A stretch of DNA of 64,000 bases from Bradyrhizobium guangzhouense (GCF_004114955.1 NZ_CP030053.1:2914001-2978000), one strand, 5' to 3'; shown: positions 1 to 8,424, numbered from the stretch's first letter. The notes: generated from the letters alone by a model not told the origin. Numbers and translations are program-made.

Positions 1-720
1 CTCACGCTCGAGACCGCAAACCGGGAATTCAACGGCACCGACAATGCTGACGGCGAAGCCGGCTCTTACGTCATGATCGCGGTGGCCGACACCGGTCACG
101 GCATTCCCGCCGAGATTCGCGACCGCGTGTTCGAGCCGTTCTTCACCACCAAGGGGGTCGGTCGCGGCACCGGACTTGGGCTGAGCATGGTCTATGGCTT
201 CATCAAGCAGACCGGTGGCACTGTTGCGATCGAGAGCGAGGAGGGGCGCGGCACGGTGATGAAGCTGTTCCTGCCGCGATCGGCGGGCGATGCGACGGCG
301 AAGACGGCACCGGCGCCGCCGCCGGCGCTGACGCGTGGACACGAGACCATCCTCGTGGTCGAGGATGATCCGCTGGTGCAAGGCTACGTCATCGCCCAGC
401 TCGGCAGCCTCGGCTATCGCACGCTGACGGCCAGCGATGGTGCAACCGCGCTGGCGTTGGTCGACCGGGGGGCGAGCTTCGATCTTCTGTTTACGGACAT
501 CATCATGCCCGGCGGCATGAACGGGCGGGAATTGGCAGATGCCGTTCGGCTCCGACGGCCGGACGTGCGGGTGCTCTACACCTCCGGCTATACCGACAAC
601 GCGATCGTTCACGAGGGGCAGCTCGATGCCGGCGTGGCGCTGCTCCGCAAGCCGTACCGGAAGGCTGAGCTGTCGCGGAAGATCCGAGAGGCGCTCGGGG
701 GCGGGGGGCGCTCCGAGTGA
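1..720 (+). CDS. Hybrid sensor histidine kinase, C-terminal part (5' end outside window)
   Basis: The reading frame is open from base 1, so the start lies upstream. The visible part has the second half of a HATPase_c domain: an N/G1-type DTGHGIP motif, the F-box-like FEPFFTTK, and the G2 box GTGLGLSMVYGFIKQ. A Pro/Ala linker follows, then a receiver (REC) domain with the acidic pair EDD, the phospho-acceptor Asp in FTDIIMP, and the conserved Lys in LLRKPYR. This is the usual end of a hybrid kinase in which the fused receiver takes the phosphate from the kinase core or dephosphorylates it. The sensor domains and the His box are not visible, so the signal is unknown. The gene is followed by a strong hairpin at 760-786. 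Confidence 0.9.
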   Translation, partial: LTLETANREFNGTDNADGEAGSYVMIAVADTGHGIPAEIRDRVFEPFFTTKGVGRGTGLGLSMVYGFIKQTGGTVAIESEEGRGTVMKLFLPRSAGDATAKTAPAPPPALTRGHETILVVEDDPLVQGYVIAQLGSLGYRTLTASDGATALALVDRGASFDLLFTDIIMPGGMNGRELADAVRLRRPDVRVLYTSGYTDNAIVHEGQLDAGVALLRKPYRKAELSRKIREALGGGGRSE

Positions 721-759
721 TGGGCGCGATGTCTGGGAAAAGAGTCTGACCAAAGAAAA

Positions 760-786
760 GGCGCGGCGGGGAAGCCCCGTCGCGCC
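760..786 (-). terminator. Rho-independent terminator for rreB, possibly bidirectional
   Basis: A 12-bp GC-rich stem (760-771 with 775-786, one G-U pair) closes a 3-nt loop. On the minus strand it is followed at once by CTTTTCTTT, a good U-tract, so it should end the leftward rreB transcript near 755. On the plus strand it is followed by CGATTTCTT, so it may also end the sensor-kinase transcript. Confidence 0.8.
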
Positions 787-846
787 CGATTTCTTGCTCG
801 CTGGTCCAGGGCTGAGAGCGTCCCGATGCCAAGCCCAATCTAGAAC

Positions 847-891
847 TTAGCGGGCGATCCCAGCGAGGTGACAGCGCTTGGTAAAAGACAC
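847..891 (-). CDS. rreB: rreB-like 14-aa small protein with extended Shine-Dalgarno
   Basis: A 14-codon frame with a GTG start (889-891) encodes MSFTKRCHLAGIAR and stops with TAA at 847-849. The bases just before it (891-907) are complementary over 17 nt to the 3' end of 16S rRNA. From memory, this matches the published Bradyrhizobiaceae gene rreB: 14 codons, GTG start, 17-nt SD, about 165-nt mRNA, weak translation and mRNA stability controlled at the ribosome. Here a TTAACA-N17-TATATT promoter (927-955) and a hairpin ending near 755 predict a transcript of about 165 nt, which agrees. The peptide has no known domain. The gene is far too short for ordinary gene finders. Confidence 0.88.
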   Translation of the reverse strand: MSFTKRCHLAGIAR

Positions 892-907
892 TGGATCACC
901 TCCTTTC
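891..907 (-). promoter_or_regulatory. Extended 17-nt Shine-Dalgarno of rreB
   Basis: On the minus strand the sequence GAAAGGAGGTGATCCAG is the full complement of the 16S rRNA 3' tail, instead of the usual 4-7 nt. It runs directly into the GTG start, whose first G is its last base. Such strong pairing is expected to hold the 30S subunit and impede initiation, the behaviour reported for rreB. Confidence 0.88.
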
Positions 908-926
908 GTTGATTGCGGAAGACTTC

Positions 927-955
927 AATATAGGGCGGAAGGCCGTAGCTGTTAA
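927..955 (-). promoter_or_regulatory. Sigma-70-type promoter of rreB
   Basis: Read on the minus strand, TTAACA (955-950) and TATATT (932-927) are separated by exactly 17 bp and both differ from consensus by one base. The start site is predicted near 920, giving an mRNA of roughly 165 nt to the terminator. Confidence 0.7.
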
Positions 956-1066
956 GGGGGCCGCGGAGGTGCGGAACCGACCCCTGTGCGCAAGGGCGGA
1001 AAGCCGGCGAAAGCGGCCCCCGGGGCAGTTGAGACCGCCGCCCGGCCGTGTTAGGGAGCCCCTGTC

Positions 1067-1140
1067 GCGGGTGTAGCTCAATGGTAGAGCAGCAGCCTTC
1101 CAAGCTGAATACGAGGGTTCGATTCCCTTCACCCGCTCCA
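1067..1140 (+). tRNA. tRNA-Gly (anticodon TCC)
   Basis: The 7-bp acceptor stem GCGGGTG/CACCCGC (1067-1073 with 1130-1136), the D arm GCTC/GAGC, the anticodon loop CTTCCAA (1097-1103, anticodon TCC) and the T arm with GGTTCGATTCC are all present. The 3' CCA (1138-1140) is encoded. The total is 74 nt. Confidence 0.95.
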
Positions 1141-1313
1141 GCCTTTTCAGAGGCTTGGCGAGCCGGCAAAGATCGTCACGAGACCGATCGTCAGGAGCCT
1201 TGCCGGCAACAGCCTGATCCGGACGCCGGCAGGTCGGGCCGTCAGCAAGGTCCATTGTCCGCTCCCGGCTCGAGGCTCGGAATTGCGCGGGGCAGTGCTT
1301 CGCCAGGGGCTTG

Positions 1314-1556
1314 CTACTCCGGCGTTGTCCGATTGGTGCGCGCGGGTTCGTCATAGCCCTTGCGACGACTATAGAACATCAGCGCGATCAGGCCGCAGCC
1401 GGTGACCAGCATCAGGATCGTGGCCAATGCGAATAGAATGTTGCCGTAAAGCGGCATTGATGGCGCGTTTTTCCAGACTGATACGCCGAACCAAATTGCC
1501 GCAATGAGAAGACCTGCCAGTATGATGACAAGTCGCCGTTGGTTCGTGTTTCGCAA
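1314..1556 (-). CDS. Small two-helix membrane protein
   Basis: An 80-aa protein with two hydrophobic segments (about residues 8-27 and 37-62) and a charged C-terminal tail (SRRKGYDEPARTNRT). The start is TTG at 1556, chosen because GGAGG sits six bases upstream. No named family is recognised. It heads a leftward run of small envelope-type genes. Function unknown; probably an inner-membrane protein. Confidence 0.6.
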   Translation of the reverse strand: MRNTNQRRLVIILAGLLIAAIWFGVSVWKNAPSMPLYGNILFALATILMLVTGCGLIALMFYSRRKGYDEPARTNRTTPE

Positions 1557-1636
1557 CGTTGTCCTCCATCACCAAGGGCTGCAGTCTGCGTCACAAACCT
1601 GCCGCAGATGGATCGCGCGAGTTGAGAGACGTGTTC

Positions 1637-1948
1637 CTAGCGCCACCTCCATCCGCAATGACGACGACCGCGATGCCACCAGCAAACCCAGCGGCGCCTG
1701 CGCGGCCGCGGGGGCGGGCGACCCCAGCCGGGACCGGGTCCCCAACCAGGCCCGGGACCGGGTCCCCACTGCGCCGGCGTGATCAGGTCCGACGGCTTGC
1801 GGGCTTCGCTGAGGTCGCGGGCAAGATCCGGGGCGATCGGCATCGCCTCCGCCACCTCGATGAAACGAACCCCTATGGCGCCGATCGCCACGGCGGCAAC
1901 GGCATTCTGGGCGAGGCCAAGGAAAGCCCGACGGCTGGGAGTGTTCAT
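1637..1948 (-). CDS. Tat-signal protein with Gly-Pro-Trp and Arg/Trp/His-rich tail
   Basis: A 103-aa protein starting MNTPSRRAFLGLAQ, a twin-arginine signal (RRAFLG) followed by an Ala-rich hydrophobic stretch, so export by the Tat route is likely. The ATG at 1948 has the upstream SD GGAG; longer in-frame starts would bury the Tat motif. After the signal comes a GPGPGW repeat (about residues 67-80) and a very basic aromatic end (WVCWWHRGRRHCGWRWR). Short proteins with this kind of tail are frequent in Bradyrhizobium from memory, but no function is known. The Cys/His pairs could bind metal or haem; that is only a guess. Confidence 0.7.
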   Translation of the reverse strand: MNTPSRRAFLGLAQNAVAAVAIGAIGVRFIEVAEAMPIAPDLARDLSEARKPSDLITPAQWGPGPGPGWGPGPGWGRPPPRPRRRRWVCWWHRGRRHCGWRWR

Positions 1949-2125
1949 CGTCTTCTCCTCGTTCGTTACGCAGTTTGCCACGCCGCTCTCCCGATCCGCG
2001 CGACGATCGGCACGAGGGTAGCTCCGAACCCACAAATTCGGCATCCGACGAAACCCTGAGCGGCGGTGCGGGAATATTCGCATGGACCTGGCTGGCGTCG
2101 ATCGATGGCGCGCGATCACGGGCGG

Positions 2126-2605
2126 CTATCGCCTCCCGCGCGGACCCAGCCGCAAATTGGTCACGCCTGCAGCGAGGTTGATTCCGATCGCTCGCTCGAT
2201 CGACAGCGGCTGCAACATGATGCTCCGGCGCGAGCCGCCAATCAGGACGTTGGCGCCGAGGCTCGGGCCGAGTGCGATATTGCCGCTGGCTCCGACATAG
2301 CTGCCTCGCAAGGTAGCGGGGCCGATCCGCGAATTCCTGGCGAAGACCGCCCAGGACAAGGTGCCTGCCGAGGTCACACCAAGGTCAAGACCGACGCGCC
2401 TGATGAATCCCTCATAGACGTATTGGCGCGGCGGTCTTCCGGAGTAGAACACGCAGCGCAGCGATTGCGCCGATCCGAGCACGAGCCCCACGCGCGGCGT
2501 GCTGAAGCACAAAAGTCTGCCGACCCGGAATGCGTCGGCGCGAGCGGGAGAGGCGGCGCAAACCAAGGCGAAGGCGCCGATGGACATGTATCGTATCATT
2601 CGCAT
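2126..2605 (-). CDS. DUF992 family secreted protein
   Basis: A 159-aa protein with an N-terminal signal peptide (cleavage likely after ARA, about residue 23). The body fits DUF992: VGRLLCFSTPRVGLVLGSAQSLRC near the start, a central GLDLGVTSAGTLSWAVFA, then GSYVGASGNIALGPSLGANVLIGGS and the closing NLAAGVTNLRL. The family is common in Rhizobiales and uncharacterised. The start ATG directly abuts the stop codon of the upstream membrane protein (TGAATG), so the two are probably co-translated. Confidence 0.85.
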   Translation of the reverse strand: MRMIRYMSIGAFALVCAASPARADAFRVGRLLCFSTPRVGLVLGSAQSLRCVFYSGRPPRQYVYEGFIRRVGLDLGVTSAGTLSWAVFARNSRIGPATLRGSYVGASGNIALGPSLGANVLIGGSRRSIMLQPLSIERAIGINLAAGVTNLRLGPRGRR

Positions 2606-3199
2606 TCAAGCCTCCATCTCGCTGTTCATGGGCGAAGTCGCGGGCTGGCGGTCGCGGCGAAGCCAGAACGTGATGCCGAGGCCGATCAGCAGGACCGCGC
2701 CGAGCAGGAAGAAGAAGACCGACTGCTTCAGCCACGATATCGCCGGGACGGCCACGCCCATGGCGAGGCCGAGGAAAGAGATTTGCAGCGACAGAAGGCT
2801 GACGCCCGCGAGGAACGTGCCGAGGGCGAGCAACGTCAGCAGGACAAGGCCGGTTGCCGGTGTAGGAAGCAACTGCTGGACACCCGACGCCAGCATAATG
2901 TTCATTGTGACGAGCACGGCAATCCAGTGCAGCGCCTGGGTCCAGATCAATCGGAGCCGGGTGTCCCTGCCTTGGGTTTCCGGCCATTTCGTCATGATGC
3001 AGACGACGCAGATCGCAAGTGCCAGGAATTCCCAGTAGCCGACGAGAGGCTGGTGGGAGACGTTGGTATAGGCAACGCCCGCAATGGCGAGCACCAGCGC
3101 TACGACATAAGGAAGCTGCTGCCACAGGAAACGACCCGTGACGGATTGAGGCAACGGCGGCTCCGTACCGGCGTTTCGGTGCACATCGATCTCGGTCAT
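2606..3199 (-). CDS. Multi-pass inner-membrane protein, unknown function
   Basis: A 197-aa protein with about six hydrophobic helices between residues 30 and 180 and a hydrophilic start (MTEIDVHRNAGTEPPLPQS). The ATG at 3199 is preferred; the frame runs far upstream over the neighbouring transporter gene, but those residues are Arg-rich shadow sequence. It lies 11 bp downstream of the AI-2E family gene and abuts the DUF992 gene, so the three probably form one leftward transcript. No family name could be assigned. Confidence 0.75.
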   Translation of the reverse strand: MTEIDVHRNAGTEPPLPQSVTGRFLWQQLPYVVALVLAIAGVAYTNVSHQPLVGYWEFLALAICVVCIMTKWPETQGRDTRLRLIWTQALHWIAVLVTMNIMLASGVQQLLPTPATGLVLLTLLALGTFLAGVSLLSLQISFLGLAMGVAVPAISWLKQSVFFFLLGAVLLIGLGITFWLRRDRQPATSPMNSEMEA

Positions 3200-3210
3200 G
3201 GGCTGTCCAC

Positions 3211-4329
3211 TCACGATCTGCCGCTGTTGGAGGTTTGCCTGGAGCCGTCGCCAAGGTAATCCTCGACGTAGAATCGGATGATTGCGACGCGGCCGATTGC
3301 GACCAGCGGCATGGCCAGCGCGATGCCCAGAACACCGAACAGCGCCCCCAGCAGGACGATCGCGACCAATGTCCAGGCAGGAGGAATTTCGACCGCCTGA
3401 CGCTGGATCAGTGGGCCGATCACATAGCCTTCCACGGACTGGATGATGGTGTAGATGGCGACAGCCCAGATCAATAGCGAGCTGCCGAGCGGCATCGCGA
3501 CGAGTGCGATCGGAATGGCGGCCACGATGGGGCCGAGATAGGGAATGAAATTCGACAGGCCCGCCTGCAGTCCGAGCACGAAAGGTCCAGGCAGCCCGAT
3601 GAGATAGAGTGCGACCCAGACCCACAGCGTCATGAGGATGATGCGGATGAGCTGTCCGACAAACCACAGCCGCATGACGTTGCCCATCTCGTCCATCACG
3701 GCCCTTGTCCGCGCGCGGTAGGACTGCTCCACCAGCATGACCAGGCTCTCGCGATGGCTGATCGGATCGAAGGCAAAGAGGACCCCGAGGAACAGGACCA
3801 CCAGAGCGCCAGTCAAAAGGCTCGACGCTCCGCCGAGCAGGAATTGAGCATGGCTGAGAAGACGGCCCTGGTCCGAGAGCAGCCATTGCGCGAAGTCGCG
3901 GCCCCATTCCGGGCCGAGCAGGTCGACGCCGTAGGACAGCAGATGCTGCTGCAGGATGTCGAGCTGGCCGTCCATCACCTTCAGCAGAAGGCGCGTCTGC
4001 TCCGGCAGCTTGCCCGCGCCCCACGCCAGCCCCAATCCCGACAGGACCGAGAACAGCAACAGGACCACCGTCAGCCGCCAGACGCGCGTGAGCGGAAGAA
4101 CGGGAGCCACGGCCCGCGCGGAGGCATCGAGAAACGCGGCGAACAACACGCCTGCGAAGATCAGCAGAAGACTCGAGACCGTCTGCCAAACCAGAAACAG
4201 GCAGACGCAAGCGGCGAGCAGGATGAGGCCGGTCACCAGAATGCTGCGCCGCGCCTCCGGCGGGTCGGTGGGATCGCCGCGTGGAGCGACCTCGCGGAGC
4301 CTCTCCGGTCCTGTTCTGGAATCGCTCAT
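3211..4329 (-). CDS. AI-2E family (PerM/TqsA-type) transporter
   Basis: A 372-aa polytopic membrane protein with the family pattern: paired N-terminal helices (ILVTGLILLAACVCLFLVW, LLLIFAGVLFAAFLD), a long soluble middle (about residues 105-190), then a C-terminal membrane half with GPFVLGLQAGLSNFIPYLGPIVAAIP and LVAIVLLGALFGVLGIALAMPLVA. Family members include AI-2 exporter TqsA and Na+/H+-antiporter-like proteins, so the substrate cannot be stated. The start ATG at 4329 was chosen because upstream in-frame residues are low-complexity shadow sequence of the next gene. Confidence 0.85.
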   Translation of the reverse strand: MSDSRTGPERLREVAPRGDPTDPPEARRSILVTGLILLAACVCLFLVWQTVSSLLLIFAGVLFAAFLDASARAVAPVLPLTRVWRLTVVLLLFSVLSGLGLAWGAGKLPEQTRLLLKVMDGQLDILQQHLLSYGVDLLGPEWGRDFAQWLLSDQGRLLSHAQFLLGGASSLLTGALVVLFLGVLFAFDPISHRESLVMLVEQSYRARTRAVMDEMGNVMRLWFVGQLIRIILMTLWVWVALYLIGLPGPFVLGLQAGLSNFIPYLGPIVAAIPIALVAMPLGSSLLIWAVAIYTIIQSVEGYVIGPLIQRQAVEIPPAWTLVAIVLLGALFGVLGIALAMPLVAIGRVAIIRFYVEDYLGDGSRQTSNSGRS

Positions 4330-4370
4330 GGATCCGTCCCATCGCGGGAGTGGACTATCGCCTGCGGCAG

Positions 4371-4610
4371 CTAGGTGCGGGTGCGTCGGCTGCCAAAGTG
4401 CGGATGCTTTCCGCCGCGATGGCGCCAGTAGCGGTGCTTTGTCGGGTTCGTATTCGTATTGGGTGTTGCGGCCTCCGGCGCGGCCGCGCCGCTCTCCTTT
4501 GGAGCGGATACGCCTGTCACGGTGGACTGCGCCAACAACGGGGGCGGACGTGCAGCAACCGCTGACAATCCGCTCAGGATCAAGACGGCGCACACAGTCC
4601 GGACGTTCAT
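4371..4610 (-). CDS. Small secreted protein with basic His/Arg tail
   Basis: A 79-aa protein with a signal peptide (MNVRTVCAVLILSGLSAVA), an Ala/Pro/Thr-rich middle and a basic aromatic end (KHRYWRHRGGKHPHFGSRRTRT). The start has a clear SD (GGAGG) at good spacing. It lies 30 bp downstream of the APC antiporter gene. The tail resembles the Arg/His/Trp-rich ends of other short Bradyrhizobium secreted proteins. Function unknown. Confidence 0.6.
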   Translation of the reverse strand: MNVRTVCAVLILSGLSAVAARPPPLLAQSTVTGVSAPKESGAAAPEAATPNTNTNPTKHRYWRHRGGKHPHFGSRRTRT

Positions 4611-4640
4611 GCTCGCCTCCGTGTGATCAAGGACAAGGAC

Positions 4641-6080
4641 TCAGATCGCGATGACTCCGACTGCCAGCGCGTAGACGCCGGCACATGCGGCGATTGCCAG
4701 CGCTGCAAACATCACGGCTTCGAACGGCTTGAAGACCGCTTCCTTGCGTTCGCGCTTGGCCAGGAAAAACAGCAGCGTCCCGGGCGCGTACAGGATTGCC
4801 GACAGCAACAGAAACTTCGGGCCGCCGGCGAAGATCATGGCGGCGGCGTAGACCGTGGCGACCGCCGATCGGATCCCGTCGACGATGTGGGCGCGTCCGC
4901 TGCCGTGATAGGTCTCGCGGCCATACGCCAGCTTCAAGCCGTACGCCGCAACGAAGAAGTACGGAATCAGCGTCATCGAGCTCGTCATCTTCAAGGCGAG
5001 CGTGAACGCATATTCGGCAAACCAGGTGACCAGCAGGAAGGCCTGGATGACGCAATTGGTCAGCCAGAGCGCCCCGACGGGAACCTGACGCTTGTTCTCC
5101 CTTGCGAGAAACGACGGCATGGTGCGGTTGAGGGCCGCCGAATGCAGCACCTCTGCCGCGAGCAACGACCATGACAGATAATTGCCGAGGATCGAGATCA
5201 GCAGCGCCACGCTGATGAAGATGATCCCCCAACGGCCGACCATCGCCTCCATCACGCCGGCCATGGACGGCGTTGCAAGGCCTGCGAGCCGTTCTCGCGG
5301 CATCACGCCGTAGGACAACAATGTCACCAGGACGAGGAGCGAGAGGACGGCCAGGAAACCGAGGACAGTCGCGATGCCGATGTCCGAGCGATCCCTGGCA
5401 TAGCGAGAATAGACGCTCGCTCCCTCGATGCCGACGAATACGAACACGGTGAGCAGCATCGTGCTGCGGACCTGCCCGAAAACCGTCGCTAGGCTCGGTG
5501 GCTCCGTGCCCCAGAAATTCTGCCGGAACAATTCCGGGTCCATTGCGACAATCGCCACGGCAATGAACACCACAATCGGGACGATCTTGGCGTAGGTCGC
5601 AACCGTGTTCAACGCGGCCGCCCCCTTGATGCCTCGCAGCACCAGGCAATGCACACCCCACAACAACAAAGATGCCGCTACGATCGCCGTCGGGGTGGTG
5701 CCGTCGCCGAAGACGGGGAAGAATTGCCCAAGCGTGGCCTTGATCAGGATGAGACAGGCGACGTCGGCAAGACAGCAGCCGATCCAATAGCCGGCCGCCG
5801 AAGCAAAACCGATGTATTCGCCGAATCCTGCCTTGGCGTAGGCATAGATGCCGGCATCAAGGTCCGGCCTGCGGCGCGACAGCGACTGGAACACGAAGGC
5901 CAGCATCAGCATGCCGGTGCCTGCAATGATCCAGGCAATCAAGGCCCCGAGTGCGCCGGTGGCTCGGCCGAACGACGCCGGCAATGCGAAGATGCCGGAG
6001 CCGACCATCGATCCGACCACCAGCGCTATGAGCGCGCTACGGGAGAGCTTTTGATCGGCCTCGTTCGACGACGGTGCCAT
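4641..6080 (-). CDS. APC superfamily basic amino acid/polyamine antiporter (ArcD-like)
   Basis: A 479-aa permease with about 13 helices. The N-terminal signature [18 protein letters not shown] and the second-helix region DAGIYAYAKAGFGEYIGF are typical of the arginine:ornithine/polyamine antiporter subfamily. It aligns along its whole length with the permease at 17603-19036, next to arginine deiminase (shared stretches include [22 protein letters not shown] and ILYAPGT). The ATG at 6080 is preferred over the upstream TTG because GGAGGG lies before it. It probably exchanges arginine or another cationic amino acid for its product; substrate unproven. Confidence 0.85.
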   Translation of the reverse strand: MAPSSNEADQKLSRSALIALVVGSMVGSGIFALPASFGRATGALGALIAWIIAGTGMLMLAFVFQSLSRRRPDLDAGIYAYAKAGFGEYIGFASAAGYWIGCCLADVACLILIKATLGQFFPVFGDGTTPTAIVAASLLLWGVHCLVLRGIKGAAALNTVATYAKIVPIVVFIAVAIVAMDPELFRQNFWGTEPPSLATVFGQVRSTMLLTVFVFVGIEGASVYSRYARDRSDIGIATVLGFLAVLSLLVLVTLLSYGVMPRERLAGLATPSMAGVMEAMVGRWGIIFISVALLISILGNYLSWSLLAAEVLHSAALNRTMPSFLARENKRQVPVGALWLTNCVIQAFLLVTWFAEYAFTLALKMTSSMTLIPYFFVAAYGLKLAYGRETYHGSGRAHIVDGIRSAVATVYAAAMIFAGGPKFLLLSAILYAPGTLLFFLAKRERKEAVFKPFEAVMFAALAIAACAGVYALAVGVIAI

Positions 6081-6233
6081 GACGGCGCGGCCCTCCAACC
6101 CGAGATGCGGCTGGCACGGATGCCTGCCAATCCTGGCGAAGACCTTAAAGGCAGCTTCCCGGCCCGCACATCAGGGATTCTCTGTAGGGAGCAGGGGCAG
6201 GAAATCGGCCTGTCGGCCGTTCGCGCCTTGCCT

Positions 6234-6458
6234 TCAGGCCTCGGCGGCGAGAGCCGTTGGGCCTCGATCGGAGCCGGATGACGGCTCGCGACCGGCTGCG
6301 ACCAGCACGATGCCGGAGCGGAAGAATTCGCCGGCCTTTGCGAGCTCGGCGGCAATGCGTCGAGCATGCTGTGCGGCGGCATCCTGATCGGCGTGTTCGC
6401 ATCCGGTCCCGTCGGAACACAGACCGTACTTGTCGACGATATGGAAATAGAAGCGCAT
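6234..6458 (-). CDS. DUF6894 family small protein
   Basis: A 74-aa protein beginning MRFYFHIVDKYGLCSDGTG, with the conserved downstream block DQDAAAQHARRIAAELAKAGEFF. This is the usual pattern of the DUF6894 family, which is abundant in Bradyrhizobium and has no assigned role. The ATG at 6458 fits the family start; upstream in-frame residues do not. It is encoded alone between the antiporter gene and the divergent Bax-inhibitor gene. Confidence 0.75.
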   Translation of the reverse strand: MRFYFHIVDKYGLCSDGTGCEHADQDAAAQHARRIAAELAKAGEFFRSGIVLVAAGREPSSGSDRGPTALAAEA

Positions 6459-6704
6459 GCCGGATGGATTAAGCCGGACTGCCGCCGGCTTCCAAGTGAC
6501 AAACGCGTAAGGGGCCTCCTCCAAAAGGAGGATGCGGCAGTGGCGGTGCCAAATTGCCGAAATGTAATGGTGGGGACCCGATGCCGGCAAATTGCAGCGC
6601 ATCGGGTGGTTTCCCCGCCGACACTCGGGTGATTGTCCAATGCCGTCCGCTGGACCCGAAGGCTAGCATCGCTTCGGTCAGCGAGCTCTGAGAGGAGACG
6701 AGCA

Positions 6705-7418
6705 ATGTCAAACTATGATCAGAACCTGACGGCCTCCGGCGGGTCCGGCGCCGGCGCAACCGCGCTGGATGTTGGACTGCGCAACTACATGATGCGCATC
6801 TACAACTACATGGCTGCCGGCGTCGGCGTGACCGCGGTCGTCGCGTGGCTGACCTATCAACTCACCGGTCCGGCATTGCTGCAGAGCCCGTTGATGTTGG
6901 TCTTCATCCTGGCGCCGCTGGGGCTGGTCTTCTTCATCGGCTCGCGCATCAACAGCTTGTCGGTCTCGACGGCGCGGCTTCTGTTCTTCATCTATGCGGC
7001 ACTGGTCGGCGTCTCGCTCTCGACGTTGTTCCACATCTACACCAGCGCCTCGATCACGCGCGTCTTCTTCATCGCTGCCGCGACGTTCGGAGCGCTCAGC
7101 GTCTTTGGCTACACCACAAGGCGCGACCTCTCCGGCCTCGGCACCTTTCTTTTCATGGGCCTGATCGGCGTCATCATAGCCAGCCTGGTGAACCTCTTCC
7201 TGCGCTCGACCGGACTCGACTGGCTGATCTCGATCGTGGGCGTCGGCGTCTTTGCCGGGCTCACCGCCTATGACACGCAGCGTATCAAGGCGATGTACGA
7301 CGCCGGCGACGATGAAACGTCGGCGGGCCGGAAGTCCGTGATTTCAGCCCTGTCGCTCTATCTCAACTTCATCAACCTGTTCATGATGCTGCTGCGCCTC
7401 GCCGACGGCCGGCGCTGA
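6705..7418 (+). CDS. Bax inhibitor-1/YccA family membrane protein
   Basis: A 237-aa protein with seven predicted helices. The start, after AGAGGAGACG, gives MSNYDQNLTASGG, a short hydrophilic end, then LRNYMMRIYNYMAAGVGVTAV (helix 1). The late signature AGLTAYDTQRIKAMYD and the closing KSVISALSLYLNFINLFMMLLRL identify the BI-1 (UPF0005) family. Family members are H+-dependent Ca2+ leak channels or interact with quality-control proteases (YccA with FtsH). It converges with the DUF1269 gene only 18 bp away. Confidence 0.9.
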   Translation: MSNYDQNLTASGGSGAGATALDVGLRNYMMRIYNYMAAGVGVTAVVAWLTYQLTGPALLQSPLMLVFILAPLGLVFFIGSRINSLSVSTARLLFFIYAALVGVSLSTLFHIYTSASITRVFFIAAATFGALSVFGYTTRRDLSGLGTFLFMGLIGVIIASLVNLFLRSTGLDWLISIVGVGVFAGLTAYDTQRIKAMYDAGDDETSAGRKSVISALSLYLNFINLFMMLLRLADGRR

Positions 7419-7436
7419 GCCGCCGCGGGAGACCGT

Positions 7437-7943
7437 TCAGGCCGCTGGCCGCGCCGCGGCGGCGCTTGCGAGCGCGTTGCGCAGGGCCTGTTCCTTGGCG
7501 TCATCCAGAGACGTCTTCAGCACGGTCCCTCCGGCGTCCTTGATCTCCTTCAGCACCTTGTCTGCGGTCATGTTCTTGATCAGAACGAACAAGGCTGCAT
7601 TACCGGTGTGGAGCGAGGCAGACAATTCCTTCATGAAAGCATCGTCGATGCCGAAATCGGACAGTGCGCCACCGAGCGCGCCGGATGCCGCGCCGACCGC
7701 GACACCGAGGATGGGATTGAGGAAGATCACGCCGATCAGCAGGCCCCAGAAGCTTCCGGTCATCGCGCCCATTGCCGTCGTGTTGACGAGCTGATTGAGC
7801 TTGATGCCGCCGGAATCCGTCTTCACGGCAATCACGGCGTCGCTGATCGTGATCAAATATTCCTTCTGCAGCCTGAGCAGGCGTTGACGCACGTCTTCGG
7901 CCTTCGCCTCGGATGGGTACACGATCGCCACTAGATCAGACAT
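7437..7943 (-). CDS. DUF1269 domain membrane-associated protein
   Basis: A 168-aa protein (MSDLVAIVYPSEAKAEDVRQRLLRLQKEYLI). It has the two-part pattern of DUF1269: an N-terminal alpha/beta segment, a Gly/Ala-rich hydrophobic hairpin (MGAMTGSFWGLLIGVIFLNP..GVAVGAASGALGGAL, about residues 55-95), then a soluble part on TGNAALFVLI. A strong SD (GGAGG) precedes the ATG at 7943. The Gly-zipper resembles stress-related membrane proteins; function unknown. Confidence 0.85.
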   Translation of the reverse strand: MSDLVAIVYPSEAKAEDVRQRLLRLQKEYLITISDAVIAVKTDSGGIKLNQLVNTTAMGAMTGSFWGLLIGVIFLNPILGVAVGAASGALGGALSDFGIDDAFMKELSASLHTGNAALFVLIKNMTADKVLKEIKDAGGTVLKTSLDDAKEQALRNALASAAAARPAA

Positions 7944-8424
7944 GGAAACCTCCTGCTGGATCGAGCTCCGCGGCCTCAGACAGAAGCGCAAAACGGATGC
8001 GCTGGTGCTGCTGGCGGAACGTACTGCTCGAGATTAAGCGTCGCTCCGCGCGTGCGGCATCGGCGAAAACCCTCACGCGTCGGGATGAATGTTCCTGATC
8101 GTAGGCCCCGGCGATACCGCGCCCGTGTGCCGGTCGCGCCGCACGCTCCCTGAATGGCGTTCGTCGCAGTTCGACGTCGCCGCTTTTGCATCGGCACGAA
8201 ACTACCGCGCGTCAGGTCGACTGACCATCATGTAGCCGGGAGTAGGATAGCCGCCGCCTGCGATCCACCCGCATCGTAAAGTTCGTCTAAATTGGAAACA
8301 GCTACGGCAGCTCGCTGACGATATGACCCTCAGGCATTCCCTGTCTTCAAATTGCTGAAACACCTAATTTTTAAGGGGAGTCGAAAGGCCTACTCTGCAA
8401 ACGCATTCTACAAAGGAGACGAAC
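7944..8424. other. Intergenic region without recognised genes
   Basis: This 481-bp stretch lies between the divergent DUF1269 and DUF3551 genes. Reading frames in it are short and rich in Arg codons, as expected of noncoding GC-rich DNA. The stretch at about 8230-8400 is AT-richer and should carry the DUF3551 promoter, but I could not fix convincing -35/-10 boxes. Confidence 0.5.

Noticed and set aside
885..910. Possible 16S rRNA 3' fragment
   Set aside because: Only 17 nt match and nothing on either side resembles rRNA. Read on the minus strand it is the extended Shine-Dalgarno of rreB, followed by a start codon.
896..1356. Protein-like frames overlapping tRNA-Gly (for example GEGNRTLVFSLEGCCSTIELHP)
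   Set aside because: These are the familiar antisense translations of tRNA genes, not proteins.
3200..4342. Long N-terminal extension of the membrane protein ending at 2606
   Set aside because: The extension overlaps the AI-2E family gene in another frame and is Arg/Gly/Pro-rich without protein character; the ATG at 3199 gives a clean membrane protein.
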